Shown here piece by piece: positions 23,344-35,495 of a DNA stretch of 64,000 nt. The notes under the pieces were generated by a model. It worked only from the letters and a program-made list of their open reading frames with translations. It did no database searches and was not told where the DNA came from. The stretch comes from Macrolepiota albuminosa (lineage: Eukaryota > Basidiomycota > Agaricomycetes > Agaricales > Agaricaceae). The DNA lies in NCBI GenBank assembly GCA_027475525.1, contig JAMWFC010000083.1, positions 1 to 64,000 on the forward strand, read 5' to 3'. The number at the start of each line of letters is the position of its first letter. Position 1 is the stretch's first letter. The position numbers and the translations under genes were made by a program.

Positions 23344-26300
23344 TTGGCGATGATCACGGAGATGTGGCGCTAACGCTGGAATATGACCATTCAACTGGTC
23401 TTGTAACTGTTTTGTCTACTACTTTTCTTGACGAAGATGTTTTAACTACTTTACCCGCTACCGACGCAGAGCCTTCCCAGAAAAATCAAAACATTACCGA
23501 CTCCTCTCTTGCCTACTTGTACCTTACCGCTTCTGAATCCTTTCAAAATATTGCGTCTACCGATACCTATCTCACTACTCTTCCCGGAGCCTCGGCTCCC
23601 GTCGTTCTTGGACTTGCCGCTCCTCAGGCTACTGTTCCCCTTTCCACCTCTGTATATAACCAAGCTAACGCTCCCAAAAGGAAAGGGGTTCAAGTTAAAA
23701 AGAAATATAAGCCAGTTGCGCTTAAAACAAAACCCATCGCTACGCACTCTCCCGAGACGTTTAGAATCGAGCGCCAAATTATTGGCGACCCTCTTGCCGA
23801 CATACCGACCTTATCACCGAATCCGCGACCCTTTCAGCCCACCGGACGTTTTACCGCGGAGCGCCAGCAGCAGTTCGCCAAGGAGCACGACACAGGATTT
23901 TTGACCAAAGATGAGTTGAATGTCCTTACCGATCTTGTCGCTAAGCAAGACAAAGCCTTCGCTTGGGAGGACTCAGAACGCGGCAGCTTACGTACAGACT
24001 TCTTCCCGCCTGTGGTGATCCCGACCATTCCTCACGTGCCGTGGACTGAGCACAACCGACCGCTACCGCCTGGGATCGAAGCCGAGGTCTGCCAGATTAT
24101 CAGGACCAAAATACAGGCTGGAGTCTACGAGCCCTCCAATAGCTCTTACCGCTCCCGCTGGTTCTGCGTCCTCAAGAAGAACGGCAATCTGCGCATAGTT
24201 CACAGTCTCGAGCCGCTAAATAGAGTTACAATACGACACTCTGGCGTACCGCCTTTCCCTGACCACTTTGCCGAGTCCTTTGCCGGGCGTATTTGTGGCG
24301 CCACCCTTGACCTCTACGTTGGCTACGACGAACGCCTGATACACCCCTCTTCCCGTTTGCCGGGCGTATTTGTGGCGCCACCCTTGACCTCTACGTTGGC
24401 TACGACGAACGCCTGATACACCCCTCTTCCCGGATCTCACTACCTTTCAAACTCCGTTTGGCGCCTTGCGCCTAGTTACCTTGCCGATGGGCTGGACAAA
24501 CTCAGTCCCCATATTCCATGACGACATCACTTTCATCCTCCAACCCGAGATACCGCATAACGTCCTTAGCTTCATCGATGACGTTGGCGTCAAAGGCCCC
24601 AAAGACTGGCGACTCGTTAACGGCTTACCGGCGACCCATCCCGAGAACCCCAATATTCGCTTAGCGTTATGGGACTTTTTCCAGTTGCTCAACCGAGTTC
24701 TCCAACGTATGAAGTATAGCGGTGGTACCTTTAGCGGTCACAAACTTCTCCTTTGCGCGCCAAGGTTCAAAATACTTGGTCACATCTGCACTCCCGACGG
24801 TCGTGTTCCCGACGAATCTCGCTTAGCACTCTTGGAGCGCTGGGGTCCTTGCCGCGACTTATCTGAAGTTCGCGCCTTTCTTGGTACCGTTGGCGTTCTC
24901 AGGATATTCGTCAAGAACTTTGCCCATCGCGCACATGCCCTTAACCGACTCACCCGCGCCAACGAGCCCTTCGAATTTGGGCCAGACCAGGTTACTGCTC
25001 AACGAGACTTAGTAAAAGCTCTGCAGGACGCCAAGCCCCTAGTTCCCATCGATTATACCTCTGCCGACCCAGTCATCTTGGCGGTGGATACCTCGTACAT
25101 TGCAGTTGGATACTTTCTCTGCCAGTGCCTTAGCGACAATCGGAAACAGCGGCGCTACAACCGCTTTGGGTCTATCACGCTAAACGACAGAGAGTCTCGC
25201 TACAGTCAGCCTAAGCTAGAGCTCTATGGACTCTTCAAAGCTTTCCGGTCGCTAAAGATGTATTTGATTGGCGTGCGGAACCTTATTGTTGAAGTCGACG
25301 CTAGGTACATCAAAGGCATGCTGCAGAATCCCGATATCCAGCCGTCCGCTAGCATGAATCGGTGGGTAGTCGCTATCCTCATGTTTCACTTTGAGCTGGT
25401 ACACGTCAAGAGCTCTTTCCACGGACCAGATGGACTTTCTAGGCGACCACGGCAGCCTGGCGACCCGGCAGTGGACCCACAGGCTGATAGCGATTTCGAG
25501 GACTGGATTGACCGCTTACATGGATTCGTACACCTCATTCAACAGCCAATTCCCTTACTACGACGGCAACAGCCTGCCAGCATCCTTTTACATCCCATCG
25601 TCCCTTACCGCCCCGAGACTTTTAGCGCTCCCCTCACATTCTACACGGCAAGCATTTGCAGTCAGGACTCACCACCAGTAAAAATCGTACAAGAACCCCA
25701 TCCGCTAAGAGAGGACAGCAAAAACCTGACCTACGATGCCGTTCCCCGATCCGCCAAGGCAAAGGCGGAAGACAGTCGCTTGTTACTCGTTGAACAATGG
25801 CTACAAGACCTTAAGCGACCCCCAGACCTTACCGACGAACAATACGCGACCTTTATCCGTTATGCCACCCGCTTCTTCTTTACCGACAACCGACTTTGGC
25901 GACGGAATCGCGATGGCGCTCACAAACTGATTATCAAGCCAGAAAGTTGCTTACGAGTCTTGCGCGCCATGCATGACGAGCTAGGACATAGAGGCCTGTA
26001 CGCTACCCGAGCCTCTCTGGTAGAACGATTCTGGTGGCCACACGCTAGTGCCGACATCGCTTGGTACATTAGGACTTGCCACCTCTGCCAGATTCAACAG
26101 ACACGCCAAGTGCTCATACCGCCAACCGTTGCCACGCCAGCTCCCCTCTTCAGCAAAATCTACGTCGACACCATGCACATGCCCAAATCTGGTCGCTACA
26201 AGTACATCATTCAAGGTCGTTGCTCGCTAATCCACTGGCCTGAATTTCGAATGCTCCAAAGAGAAAATACCGACGCGGTCGCCAAGTGGCTATTTGAGGA

Positions 26301-27141
26301 CGTCATCTGCCGTTGGGGAGCGCTAAGAGAAATCGTTACGGATAACGGTGCGCCCATTATCAAAGCGCTAACCTATCTCGCCAAGAAGTACAACATTCAC
26401 CACATTCGAGTATCTGGCTACAACAAGCGCGCCAATGGCCTGGTAGAGAGACCACACTTTGACGTCCGGCAAGCGCTCTTCAAGGCGGTCGATGGCGACG
26501 AGGCTCGTTGGAGTGAAGCGACGTATTCAGTATTTTGGTCGGAAAGAGTTACTATTCGTAAGCGCATGGGTTGCTCTCCCTACTACGCGGCTACTGGCAC
26601 CCATCCTTTACTCCCTGCCGACATTATAGAAGCGACCTATCTTCAGCCAGCACCCAATAGTATCTTAGCGACTACCGACCTTATCGCCAGACGAGCCATT
26701 GATCTCCAGCGAAGGAAAGAAGATTTGGAGCGACTTCACGAGGTAGTCTTTAGCGCCCGTCGCCAAGCAGCCCTACGATTCGAAACCGAGCATAGCGCCA
26801 CTATCAAAGATTACGACTTCCCGAGGGGCGCGCTAGTGCTCATGCGCAACTCCAAAATCGAGACCTCATACAACAAGAAAATGCGACCACGCTATCTTGG
26901 ACCTTTGGTTGTTATCTCTCGTAACCGTGGAGGCGCTTACGTACTCTGTGAATTAGATGGTTCAGTACTGCATCGACCGGTTGCTGCATTTCGCCTATTG
27001 CCGTATCTCGCTAGGGAACAAATCGACTTGCCGCTTGAAGCGCTAGATATCAACACCGCCAAGCTTAGGGAACTTGAAGAAACAGAATTATTGGACGATG
27101 ATGACTTGCCGACCCTAGTTGAAGAAGAAGAAAACGATTAG
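23316..27141 (+). CDS. Element B Pol: reverse transcriptase, RNase H, integrase
   Basis: The RT begins in frame 23316-24355 (PFQPTGRFTAERQQQF; VYEPSNSSYRSRWFCVLKK; GATLDLYVGYDERLI), is broken by the exact duplication 24279-24432 and by a one-base loss at its end compared with element D, and continues from 24433 to the stop at 27141 (FGALRLVTLPMGWTN; catalytic box FIDDVG rather than YxDD). RNase H shows LAVDTSY, KLELYGL, VEVDARY and FHGPDGLSR. Integrase shows HDELGHRG...CHLCQ zinc binding and a DDE core (VDTMHM; VTDNGAP; NGLVERPHF). The C-terminus ends DDDDLPTLVEEEEND with no chromodomain. Beyond the breaks, no internal stop interrupts the long 891-residue part. Confidence 0.86.
24279..24432. 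repeat. Exact 77-bp tandem duplication (3 of 12)
   Basis: Copies 24279-24355 and 24356-24432, starting tttgccgggcgtattt, within the RT of element B. The base missing relative to element D (cttcccgg versus cttcccagg) sits right at the end of copy 2, so both defects may come from one faulty join. Confidence 0.95.
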
Positions 27142-27570
27142 AAAAGACTATATTGATAAGCTTTCTCTTTCTATTACTTACCTTACTTATCTTTCTTGCC
27201 GATGCTTACTGTACTATATCCAACAGACAATTCTTTACATAGTCAAGTCGCAGCGCTAGCGTGTCGCCAACGCTTAGCGCATTGCGCAACTCTCGCCAAG
27301 GGTTTTTCGCTATGATGATCTACTGAGCGTTCCCCTTTTTCTCAAAATTCGCCTAAGTCCCTCACCTAATACTCCTCTCGCTAAAACCTACCTTAGAGTA
27401 CTTGCCGCTTGCTTTCTCTTTGCTTTATTGTCTTGACTCTCTGCTGCATCACTAACTCATATTACGGGACTTACTCTTCCACTCAGCAAGAGGGCGGCAA
27501 GAGAGATATATACGTGTACGGGAATGAACAAAAATCTATTTACACGACGGCCTATCTACTCTAAGGTCCG
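27142..27570. other. Short spacer between B pol and the antisense gene
   Basis: The two genes converge here. The stretch is rich in TTRSCG-type hexamers (cttgccg, cgctagc, gcttagcg) and has no open frame of note. It is conserved in element D (about 57,980-58,405). Confidence 0.6.
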
Positions 27571-29888
27571 TCAGTTTTCGCTATCGGAGAGCGGCAAGGA
27601 GTCGTCGAACGGCAAGAGGTCGCCAACTTGTACGTGGTTGAGGGCCTGCCACTCTAGCGCCTCGTTGCAGTCCGCCTGGTACTCTTGAAGGGCGTCCATG
27701 CTACGAGTCAAATTGGCGTACCGAAGACGCGAGGCCATAATTTGTTGACGAGCGCGTTCGCGCTCACGACCCAGTACCGCTTGCATACTTGCGGCACGCG
27801 TCGCCATCCGCTCTATCACTTGAGGGGGGTACAGTGCCACCACTGGATAAACCAAGTCCTCCCCCAGCCACTCGTACGAGTCGCCAGTGACTCTTGGCTG
27901 AGGCTGGGGGGTCCACGACGAAGGCCCACTCGCGCTCATCCAGAGCTGCGTCGCTACGTCGCCCTCGCTCATCCAGGGGGCGGCAGGCTCCACAATCGGC
28001 AACTCCTGGGACTCGCCAGGAGCGTCTCGCAAAGTCTCCTCCAACTCCCCCTCAGCATCCTCATTGCCGCCCTCTTCCTCCTCGCGGCTTGGCGACCCTT
28101 CCCTTTTCTCCTCCTCTCCGGCTAACTCCTGTGCGCCAGCGGGCTCTCCCATTTCAACGTCACCTTCACCCCCTAGGGCGCCAGCAGCCGAAACCTCGGC
28201 AGGCGCGTTCTCAGGTAAGGCGAGAGGGGACAATAGGCGACTGGGACCGGCCTCACCGCTAACGGGGGGAAGGCGGCTGGCGGCAAGGGCATCTTCCAAA
28301 TCTTTCATCTCCCTGTCCTCAGCACTTGGAGAGGGGGAGGGCGACTCGATGCGGACGCGCTTGGCCTTACCTTTGCCCTTGCCTGGGGAGGGGGCCTTGC
28401 GTTTTTCTTGGCGCTCGCCGGCGCCACGGTTGCCGACTGTTTCGTTATCGTCCCCTTGGCGCGTCGGCAGCGCCAGGGAACTCTTGCTGATTGCTGCCGC
28501 GTCTCCAGCGGCCTTCTTCTTCTTCTCTCCCTCGACAAACTCTCGCGCTCTCTTGACCAGGACGGCACGCTTGAAGGTGCGCTCCACTACCGCGTCGGGA
28601 GCTCCCCCGCGCTCGCGACTCTTGGCGCCATCCAGAGGACGGCACGCTTGAAGGTGCGCTCCACTACCGCGTCGGGAGCTCCCCCGCGCTCGCGACTCTT
28701 GGCGCCATCCAGAGTACACGCGCATTTAAGGGTCCCGCATCGATAGCAGGGCTGACCGCCAGTAGGGTACCAGCACCCCTCTGGATCGTTGTCAGCCCAG
28801 CATTTGTCGCACTAGTACCTAAGTCAGCAAACACGGTAACAGAAAAGGCGCTAAGCTTACCGCCCCCTGGGAATCCTTAAACTCCTGCCTTGCCGCAAGG
28901 CCAACAGTCTTCTTATTCTTCATCTCGGGCAAGACCACACCCGCTTCCATCCCCTCGTCAAGAACGGCGTCTTCCCGGCGCGGCACCAGCAGACTCTTCA
29001 ATTCAGAGTCGGTAAAGGTGGTCTGTGTTGGCGCCTGCAGACTTAGGTTAGTAGACATCGCCTAGGGCTGAAAGAACACTTACCGCGTATTGGGGGGCCT
29101 TTCCCTTACGAGACTTGGAAACAGTGGTTGGCGTGGCACGGCAGCGGCAAGAAAAGTTGAACACTCACTTTCTTTAAAGCCTTACCCGGCTTTACTGGGG
29201 AGCCCTTCCTGCTAGCCGGCAGTGTTGGGCTCTGTACACTGCCGGCGCGAGACCCCTTGCTGGAACCCTCGGCAACGGATTCCTTCTGCTGCTCCTTAGC
29301 GAGCTCGGCCCTCACTACCGCCAAGGTGTGCGCGGCAGCGGCAGCGGCAGCCTCCTCCTGCTCTTGCTCGATTTGCAATCGAGCAAGGGGCTCCAGTACC
29401 TCTTGCTTGCTACGGGGGGATAGTTCAGTCCATAGCTAGAGAAAGAAAGGTCAGGAGATACTCACTCGGTTGCCGACGCGCTTACGGTCATCGGCAACGC
29501 GCCAGAAAGAATGTCCTCCAGCTCATCTTCGATGGTGGGGACAGGGGGAGGCGCCTAGAGAGCAATCAGCTAAGCGACGCGCCAGGCGAAAACAACAACT
29601 TACGAAGCGGGAGAAGGGCGCTAACCACTCGGCGCCACGATTATCGACATATCGAGCACGACACCACTCCCGCACCTCGATCTCGCGATCCCAGCCAACG
29701 CCAAGGACCCTCACCTCGTACCACCTCTCCAGCAACTTCATCACGCCAACCACCAAGTTTTGAGACGCCTCGGCGCCAACGCCCTCGATATGCCGAATGA
29801 AACGGTTTGCCTTGGCGATGTATGCGTAGGCGGCTTCTTGTGCAGCCTGAGACGGTACTGGAGGCGGAGTTGGAATTCGGAAAGACAT
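27571..29888 (-). CDS. Element B antisense accessory gene: zinc-cluster-like protein
   Basis: Spliced minus-strand gene carried between pol and the 3' LTR. The start is the ATG at 29888 (MSFRIPTPPPVPS). Exon order follows the cleaner copy in element D. Regions: an N-terminal helical domain (YAYIAKANRFIRHIEGVGAE; MKLLERWYEVRVLGVGWDRE), a coiled-coil Glu/Ala-rich segment (RLQIEQEQEEAAAAAAA), then the last exon from 28811 with CDKCWADNDPEGC and CYRCGTLKCAC, six main cysteines spaced CX2CX8CX8CX2CX6C, close to the fungal Zn2Cys6 binuclear cluster (CX2CX6CX5-12CX2CX6-8C). After it come an NLS-like KGKGKAKRVR, a long acidic disordered part, and a conserved C-terminal block (YEWLGEDLVYPVVAL; MDALQEYQADCNEALEWQ). 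The exact duplication at 28561-28714 shifts frame; with one copy removed the last exon is 1,164 nt, in frame. Function unknown; DNA binding or control of the element is an inference. Confidence 0.8.
28561..28714. repeat. Exact 77-bp tandem duplication (4 of 12)
   Basis: Copies 28561-28637 and 28638-28714, starting gacggcacgcttgaagg. It breaks the last exon of the element B antisense gene just after the cysteine cluster. Confidence 0.95.
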
Positions 29889-30049
29889 ATTTTTTTTAAT
29901 AGAGCGCCAGGTAAAGATGTGGAGGAGAGACGAAGTCCAAACTCATGCGCCAGGACTATAAACCAAATCTCAAGAACGCACGGGCCACTTGTCACAAAAA
30001 CGGTAACGGTAGCCTTATTTGGTGACTGAGGACAGTCAATTTTTCAGTT

Positions 30050-30058
30050 GGGGGGAGA
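30050..30058 (+). promoter_or_regulatory. Polypurine tract of element B
   Basis: GGGGGGAGA ends directly before the 3' LTR start TGATAGG at 30059. This is the expected plus-strand primer and fixes the element's orientation. The identical tract occurs in element D on the minus strand (55306-55314). Confidence 0.85.
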
Positions 30059-31013
30059 TGATAGGACCCTATACAGGTTAGGCGCATCAACGGCAGGCTC
30101 GGCACCGGTTCCGGAAACCTTGCCGCACTCGTTCCGAACTTGGCGCACGCGTTTTACCTATTTTAAGCCATTCCCGACGGCCGCGCACGGCAAGAAGCAG
30201 ATCCGATCAATGATAGCGCCGACGGCAGCAGGAATGACAACTGACAGATGGCATCCGTCACTGACGACAGCGCTTAGCGAAGAAGATTGATGATCTGTCA
30301 AACACCGACAGACAGCTTGGCGTTTGACCTTGGCGTCTGACACCGCTTACCGTCTTGATTTGGCGCCCAACGTCGCTTAGGTGTTCTGACAGACAGAAGG
30401 GTGATGGAGTGATGGTTTAGTACCGCGATCTGCCGCCTGGTGGCGCCAAGGGTCCTCAAAGGACGGTAGGGATCTGAAACCGTTGGAGCTACCCCTTTGA
30501 AATTTTCCAGTTTACCGCACTCTGGCGTCATTAGCCACTGGCGACGGCAAACTCATTGTAGTATAAAAGTACTTACCGACTTGTACATAGAGGAGCATCA
30601 GACGAATAGACCAGAGTTTCCCCCACTTACTTCAGTCTCACTTACGCTCAAGAGCTCATTCACGCTACGGTCGGCAACGTCAAAACTCATCGGCAGTTGC
30701 AGACGCTCGCCAACTTTCGACACATTTGCGCCTTGCAACTACGGCAGGCATTATCGACGCTTAGAACTTCGCTAAGCTTATCGTGCTCTTGCCGCTCACC
30801 TTTGCCGTGTTAACTTACCGCTTCTTCCTAGGCGCTTTACCTTAGCGCTTACACTTGCCGACACCCGTTACCGACTTTTCACCTTTTTCACCGACGCGTT
30901 CTCTGGGACCTGCCCGGGACTCCTCAAATTACTTTTAGCGCGCCCAACGCACACTCTTGGTACGGTAACACAATCACCTACATTAGTTGCTGACCAAACT
31001 TTGGGCGTCATCA
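30059..31013 (+). repeat. Element B 3' LTR (955 bp)
   Basis: Near-identical to 19616-20570; two differences noticed (cactcgttccgaac here versus cacttgttccaaac). TATAAAA at 30562-30568. Followed by the target copy CCGC at 31014-31017. Confidence 0.93.
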
Positions 31014-34000
31014 CCGCACGCTTCTCATCCCACAGAGGTCTTAGTGCTTCAGGGCACCTGGAGGGTCTCCATGGATACACAACACTCTCATCTATTATTG
31101 GAATCTCATGGTTTATAGCACGTAAAGGTGGTAAAGGTGTGTCTTCGGCCGATTTACATATCGGTTTTGCATACTGCCTCAATTCCTCCCTTACTTGTTC
31201 TAGGCTCCGTTCGACTTGTTCTATCGCTCGAGATGATAGTCGTGTGACTCCAGTACCTTCCTTCATTGGCACAGCCTCACTACTACCAACAATGACTCTA
31301 GGTGGATTAAGACCGATGGCCACTTTGTGCTGATAGATCCAGGGGGTGCCCAGGATCATATCATACCCATGTAAGTTCATTACATCGAAATACCGAGGTC
31401 CTTTGATCTTCTGATACTCAATCTCTGCCGTGATACCATAGTTTACCTTTGATCGAGACCCTTGAACTGCCAACAACACCGGTATGGCTTGCGCCAGTTC
31501 CTGTTTTTTCAATTTTAACTGCTCTACCACAGTTGTTGATACGAAATCTCCGAGGGAGCCAGAATCAACTAACGCACGAACTGGGTGCCCGTCAAGCTTC
31601 ACTACGATGACCAATGGCTTAGGAATAGTCCGAGCTATGTCCTTCCGTCGAACGTTGTTACGAGACAGCGCCGGGAAAGTCCCTGCTTCGACTTGTTGCC
31701 CATTTAGTTCTAGCACTCTCAACGAGGTGGGTGTGGACTCCATGCATAGTCGATTTCGCGCACTTACTATTCTTAACAGGTCTGCCAGGTCAGGGTCTGT
31801 TGACCCTTCATCAACACTGCATTCAAGAACGTCTAATCCTAAGTTCTCTCGTTCCTCTTCAAAGAACACATCTCGAATCTGGCTTATTCTTCGATCTAGC
31901 TGCTTCTCATACCAATGTACAATATCGAACATCGGATTCTTCAGATATTCTTCCGAAACGTTCACTCGGAACTCAAGGGTTCGATCATACACTTCGAACT
32001 CGGTATCAGCGATTCGATTAACCTTAAACCGTCCCCATCGCTTGGAGAGCCGGGAGTCCTCATCCTTGAGGTATGGAGTACCTAATTGCAGCACTTGAGC
32101 CGCGTTCCAGCCCCATACGTCAAAAGCCAGTCCTACGTCATACCACTGTCTCCTATTGAGTGCAATTCCGGATGCAGCGTGGCACTGGTGAGCGTACCAC
32201 AGTGAAGGTCTGAAATTATGATCTTCAACCAGGCTTTTGGGCAGCACGGTGTCGAAGTTCCTTACTATATCTACGAGGCAGACCTCGTCCTCACTGATGT
32301 CGTATGACAAGAAACGACGGCCTCGAAACTGTAGGCAATTGGCAGGATCTCCGGGATAGGGCTGCCTCATTTCCAAGAAGTACTCCATCTTACGACCTTG
32401 AGCGCTTCCTATTCTGTCAGGTCTTCCACGGGCTAATTCTTCCCTCCACAGGTGACATATCTTGATCTCACCATTTGGCACGACTGTCTCATAGACGTCC
32501 CTTCCAAAATCTCTCGGTGGGCTCAACACAACTTCAGCCTCCTGCGTTTCAACATCAGATTCTCCGACATCGTCAGCCGGCAGTTCATCCATCTCGGTGG
32601 GGTCAGTTTCTGGATTAGGGGTCCAATTGTGTACATCTTCGTCCGTACTACCCGAATCTTCGGATACCTCTGTATCAGATACAGATTGTAGTTCAGGAAT
32701 GCTGTCACAGTCGGACTCATCCGTATCAGAGACTTGCTGGAGGTCAGGGAGGTTATCATCGATAGATTCGTCCCCTGCATCTCCATCCTCCGAAAATATG
32801 AAGCTAATAATATCCCAGGCAGACTCTTCTCCCGAATCGTACTCGGAATTCGGCTCATCATTCATGCTAGTTTCCATCCCGATTGCTCCAATGGACAGAC
32901 CCTGCGTCGTGTCCTCCAACGCCTCGTCTCGTTTCCGATCAATCTCCTGGAGATCGATACGTATACTACTTGACTGGATTCCTGGTGGCTTATTGGAGCT
33001 GGACTTGACGGTTTTGTTTTTAAAACAGTTTCGAGCGAAGTGGCCTTTGCCACCACAGTAAAAGCACTTATTCGCAGCGCGGTACTCTTCAATTTCTTCT
33101 TGATTCAGCTTACGGGTTTCACCCTTAGGTCTATCCGTTCCAGTGGCATCTCTTTGACCACGGCTTCCCTGAAACTTGTGCTTCATTGACGAGAAGCCAG
33201 GAGTTTGATTGGTCTTCTTCTTATAATGAGAAGAATGGTTCTTAGATTGACCGGAACCCCCAGGGTTACCTTGCGGACCATGTTTATTACTTTCCTTGTG
33301 ATCCCTTTTTTTATTATTCTCATGATGATGATGGTGGGATTTGTGCGAGCGACTCTCCATGTTGGAGTAGTCCTCCACATCCACCAATTCTGATCTTTCG
33401 ATGAATTCCGCTTCCTCTAAGATCCGACTCCACTTAGAGGTTTCAGGAGTAAGCCCTTTCTTGTACAATTCCTTTTTCATAGACGACCTAAACCCATTAA
33501 ACAGCTTGACGATCTTCTCCCGGTGACCAATGAACCCAACGACAGCGAACAGCTCTTCCAATCTGGACACATAATCACGAACAGTGTGCTTTCCTTGGTG
33601 GTAGCTACTTAGCTTATTTCGTTGCTGGTTGCGGAAGTTAACTGGGAAACAGTCATTGAACAGTCCCTCAAAAAACTTATCGACACTCCAACGTTCGGGG
33701 TTTAATGATACCTCTCGTGAGTAGAATCTCCAGGCTCTGCCTTTCAGGAATGGAGAGATCACTAGCACCTGTCTTTTCCTGCTAACTCGACCATGTTTCA
33801 GGTACAGAGAGCAGTTCGACAAGAACTGCATAAACTGTTGTACGTCTGCTGTCCCATCATAAGGTGATGGTGGCATCGGCTTAATTAACTCTCGGCTTCC
33901 GCTAGATTGTCTTGACCTCCTCGGTCTACGCGCTCTCCTGGACCGGCGTCTTGACCTATCACCTCTTCTGGACCGTTGTCTTCTTCCACGGTATCTACTT

Positions 34001-35298
34001 TCTTGGCTGCTAATTGATGCGGTGTATGACGACGAACTCTCAGTATCCGAACTACTCGACGAATCATCGCTACCGCCATCTGGCGGTGACTCCGAGCCGC
34101 CGTCATCATGGCCCACACCATTCAGGGTTCGAATCCTGTGGAACGCCGCTCCCAGTGCACTTTTTCCCTCAATCTGAGATACTGGTTTCAGGGCATCAGT
34201 GCATGCTTTCTTTTTACTCCTAGACTTATACTTAGAACTGGGTTTTCTCTTTCTATATTCAAGTTCTGGTTCGTCTTCCGACGAGCTATCATTGATTTCT
34301 CCAGTATTTGCCTGCATCCGGGATAGTAGTTCCCTGACGTTGCGCTCATAATTTTTGGGAGCCACATAGGTGTGTCCCTTTTTATCAGCACGGGACTTCT
34401 CTTTATCTTCTATCTCACGGCAGGCCTTTAGAAGAGCCATCTGCATACGCTCAGCCCTTCTGGTATTACGACGACTTCCTTGATCGTTGTTTCCCGGTTC
34501 TGCCTCCGACACATACGGATCGGGGTCATCCCATTCCGAAGGCTCTTCTTCTCCTTCGGCCTGAAGGTCTATTGCTTCTTTGTCTTTGGCTTCTCGTTTC
34601 CGCTTAGCCAAGTTGTATTCTTCCAGGATCTTTTCCTGTATTTCGGGGTCGATTTCCTCCCCCGTCAGATGGACATTTCCCCAATTGAGAGGGTCTACCC
34701 CCTTTCCTTTGCTCTTAGAGGTACCTTCTTGCCGGTCTCTCTCGTTATCCGTTCCTGATTCATTCATTGCAGTCACGGATATATTCGCATATCTACGGTC
34801 AATACGCTCTCGGTCTACCTCGGTGAGGTTGTTTCTTGCTGAATCTATCACTCGGGCTTGTTCTTCTGACAGTCCCTTTTGTTCAGCTTGTTCCGACGCC
34901 TCATCTTCCACCCTCGCCCGTCGACGAGGTGGCTTTGCGTCAACATTGAGCCTCTGCTCGATGTCCAACTCGTCGGGTAAATCCGTCAATTCCGACGTAT
35001 CCCTTGCAGTCAAGTGATCTTCACTTTCTTCTGCACCCGAGGTGTCTGTGCTCTCCCTTTCCGAGGGGTCTCCGGGCTCTCTTGGCTCCGGGATGCTCTG
35101 GGTATTATAGCCAGGTCCACCTCTGTCTTGAAGGCTCCGAGTTCCCATCTCGGCGCCCTGGGTGGTCCTGGCCTGCGACTCGACCGCTCTGGTCTCGCGA
35201 ACATTCAATCCGGTTCTCATCCCCTGGCCAGTAGCCGCAGCCGCCAGGTTCCGTGTCCGGAGGGGGTATCTAGATGAAGAATTCTGGTTAGTATGCAT
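31014..35298 (-). CDS. Element A Gag-Pol, 5' part: long Gag and protease
   Basis: The frame starts at the ATG at 35298 (MHTNQNSSSRYPLRTRN). The first 500 or so residues are charged and disordered with an SR/RRSRR-rich stretch. A Ty3-type capsid follows (PMPPSPYDGTADVQQFMQFL; GRAWRFYSREV; QGKHTVRDYVSRLEELF; FNGFRSSMKKELYKKG), then a His/Lys-rich basic region and the zinc knuckle CFYCGGKGHFARNC (33025-33066). A long acidic linker precedes the retropepsin (VRALVDSGSLGDFVSTTVV; HGYDMILGTPW). The frame then enters the RT N-terminus at EKRA, where element B begins. Gag plus protease of about 1,430 residues is far longer than the 400-600 residues usual for Ty3/Gypsy. No internal stop was seen. Confidence 0.87.
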
Positions 35299-35434
35299 AA
35301 TAAACTGGTTTGCTCACTACTGGGTATGACTTCCGGTTGATCAGACCGTCCGAGATCATTCTGGTTAGTATGCATAATAAACTGGTTTGCTCACTACTGG
35401 GTATGACTTCCGGTTGATCAGACCGTCCGAGATC
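35281..35434. repeat. Exact 77-bp tandem duplication (5 of 12)
   Basis: Copies 35281-35357 and 35358-35434, starting attctggttagtatgc. It duplicates the start codon region of element A Gag; the upstream copy would be an extra short frame if real. Confidence 0.95.
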
Positions 35435-35456
35435 CTCTTGAAGTGAGCCTTGTCTC

Positions 35457-35466
35457 TGTAGTTAGG
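35457..35466 (-). promoter_or_regulatory. Possible self-priming site of element A
   Basis: On the minus strand this reads CCTAACTACA, the exact complement of TGTAGTTAGG at 35599-35590 in the 5' LTR, which lies about 20 nt after the TATA-like TTTATATACC, where the RNA should begin. Tf1/sushi-type elements prime reverse transcription with the 5' end of their own mRNA. No TGG-type tRNA site follows the LTR. Against this, the site lies 29 nt from the LTR end instead of adjoining it. Confidence 0.4.
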
Positions 35467-35495
35467 TTTTTCTAAGACTTTAGAAGTTCAAAATA

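Larger units (their letters stand above)
19616..31013 (+). mobile_element. Element B: Ty3/Gypsy-type retrotransposon nested in element A, with antisense accessory gene
   Basis: Plus-strand element of 11,398 bp with 955-bp LTRs (19616-20570 and 30059-31013; TGAT...ATCA ends) that differ at two positions I noticed. A 4-bp target duplication CCGC is at 19612-19615 and 31014-31017. Order: 5' LTR, primer-binding-like site, gag, protease, RT, RNase H, integrase, then a spliced accessory gene on the opposite strand, polypurine tract GGGGGGAGA, 3' LTR. Removing it plus one CCGC exactly rejoins A's frame as EKRA-AYIKTG. Confidence 0.92.

Noticed and set aside
34125..34136. gggttcgaatcc resembles a tRNA B box
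   Set aside because: It lies in the coding sequence of element A Gag, with no A box or cloverleaf around it.
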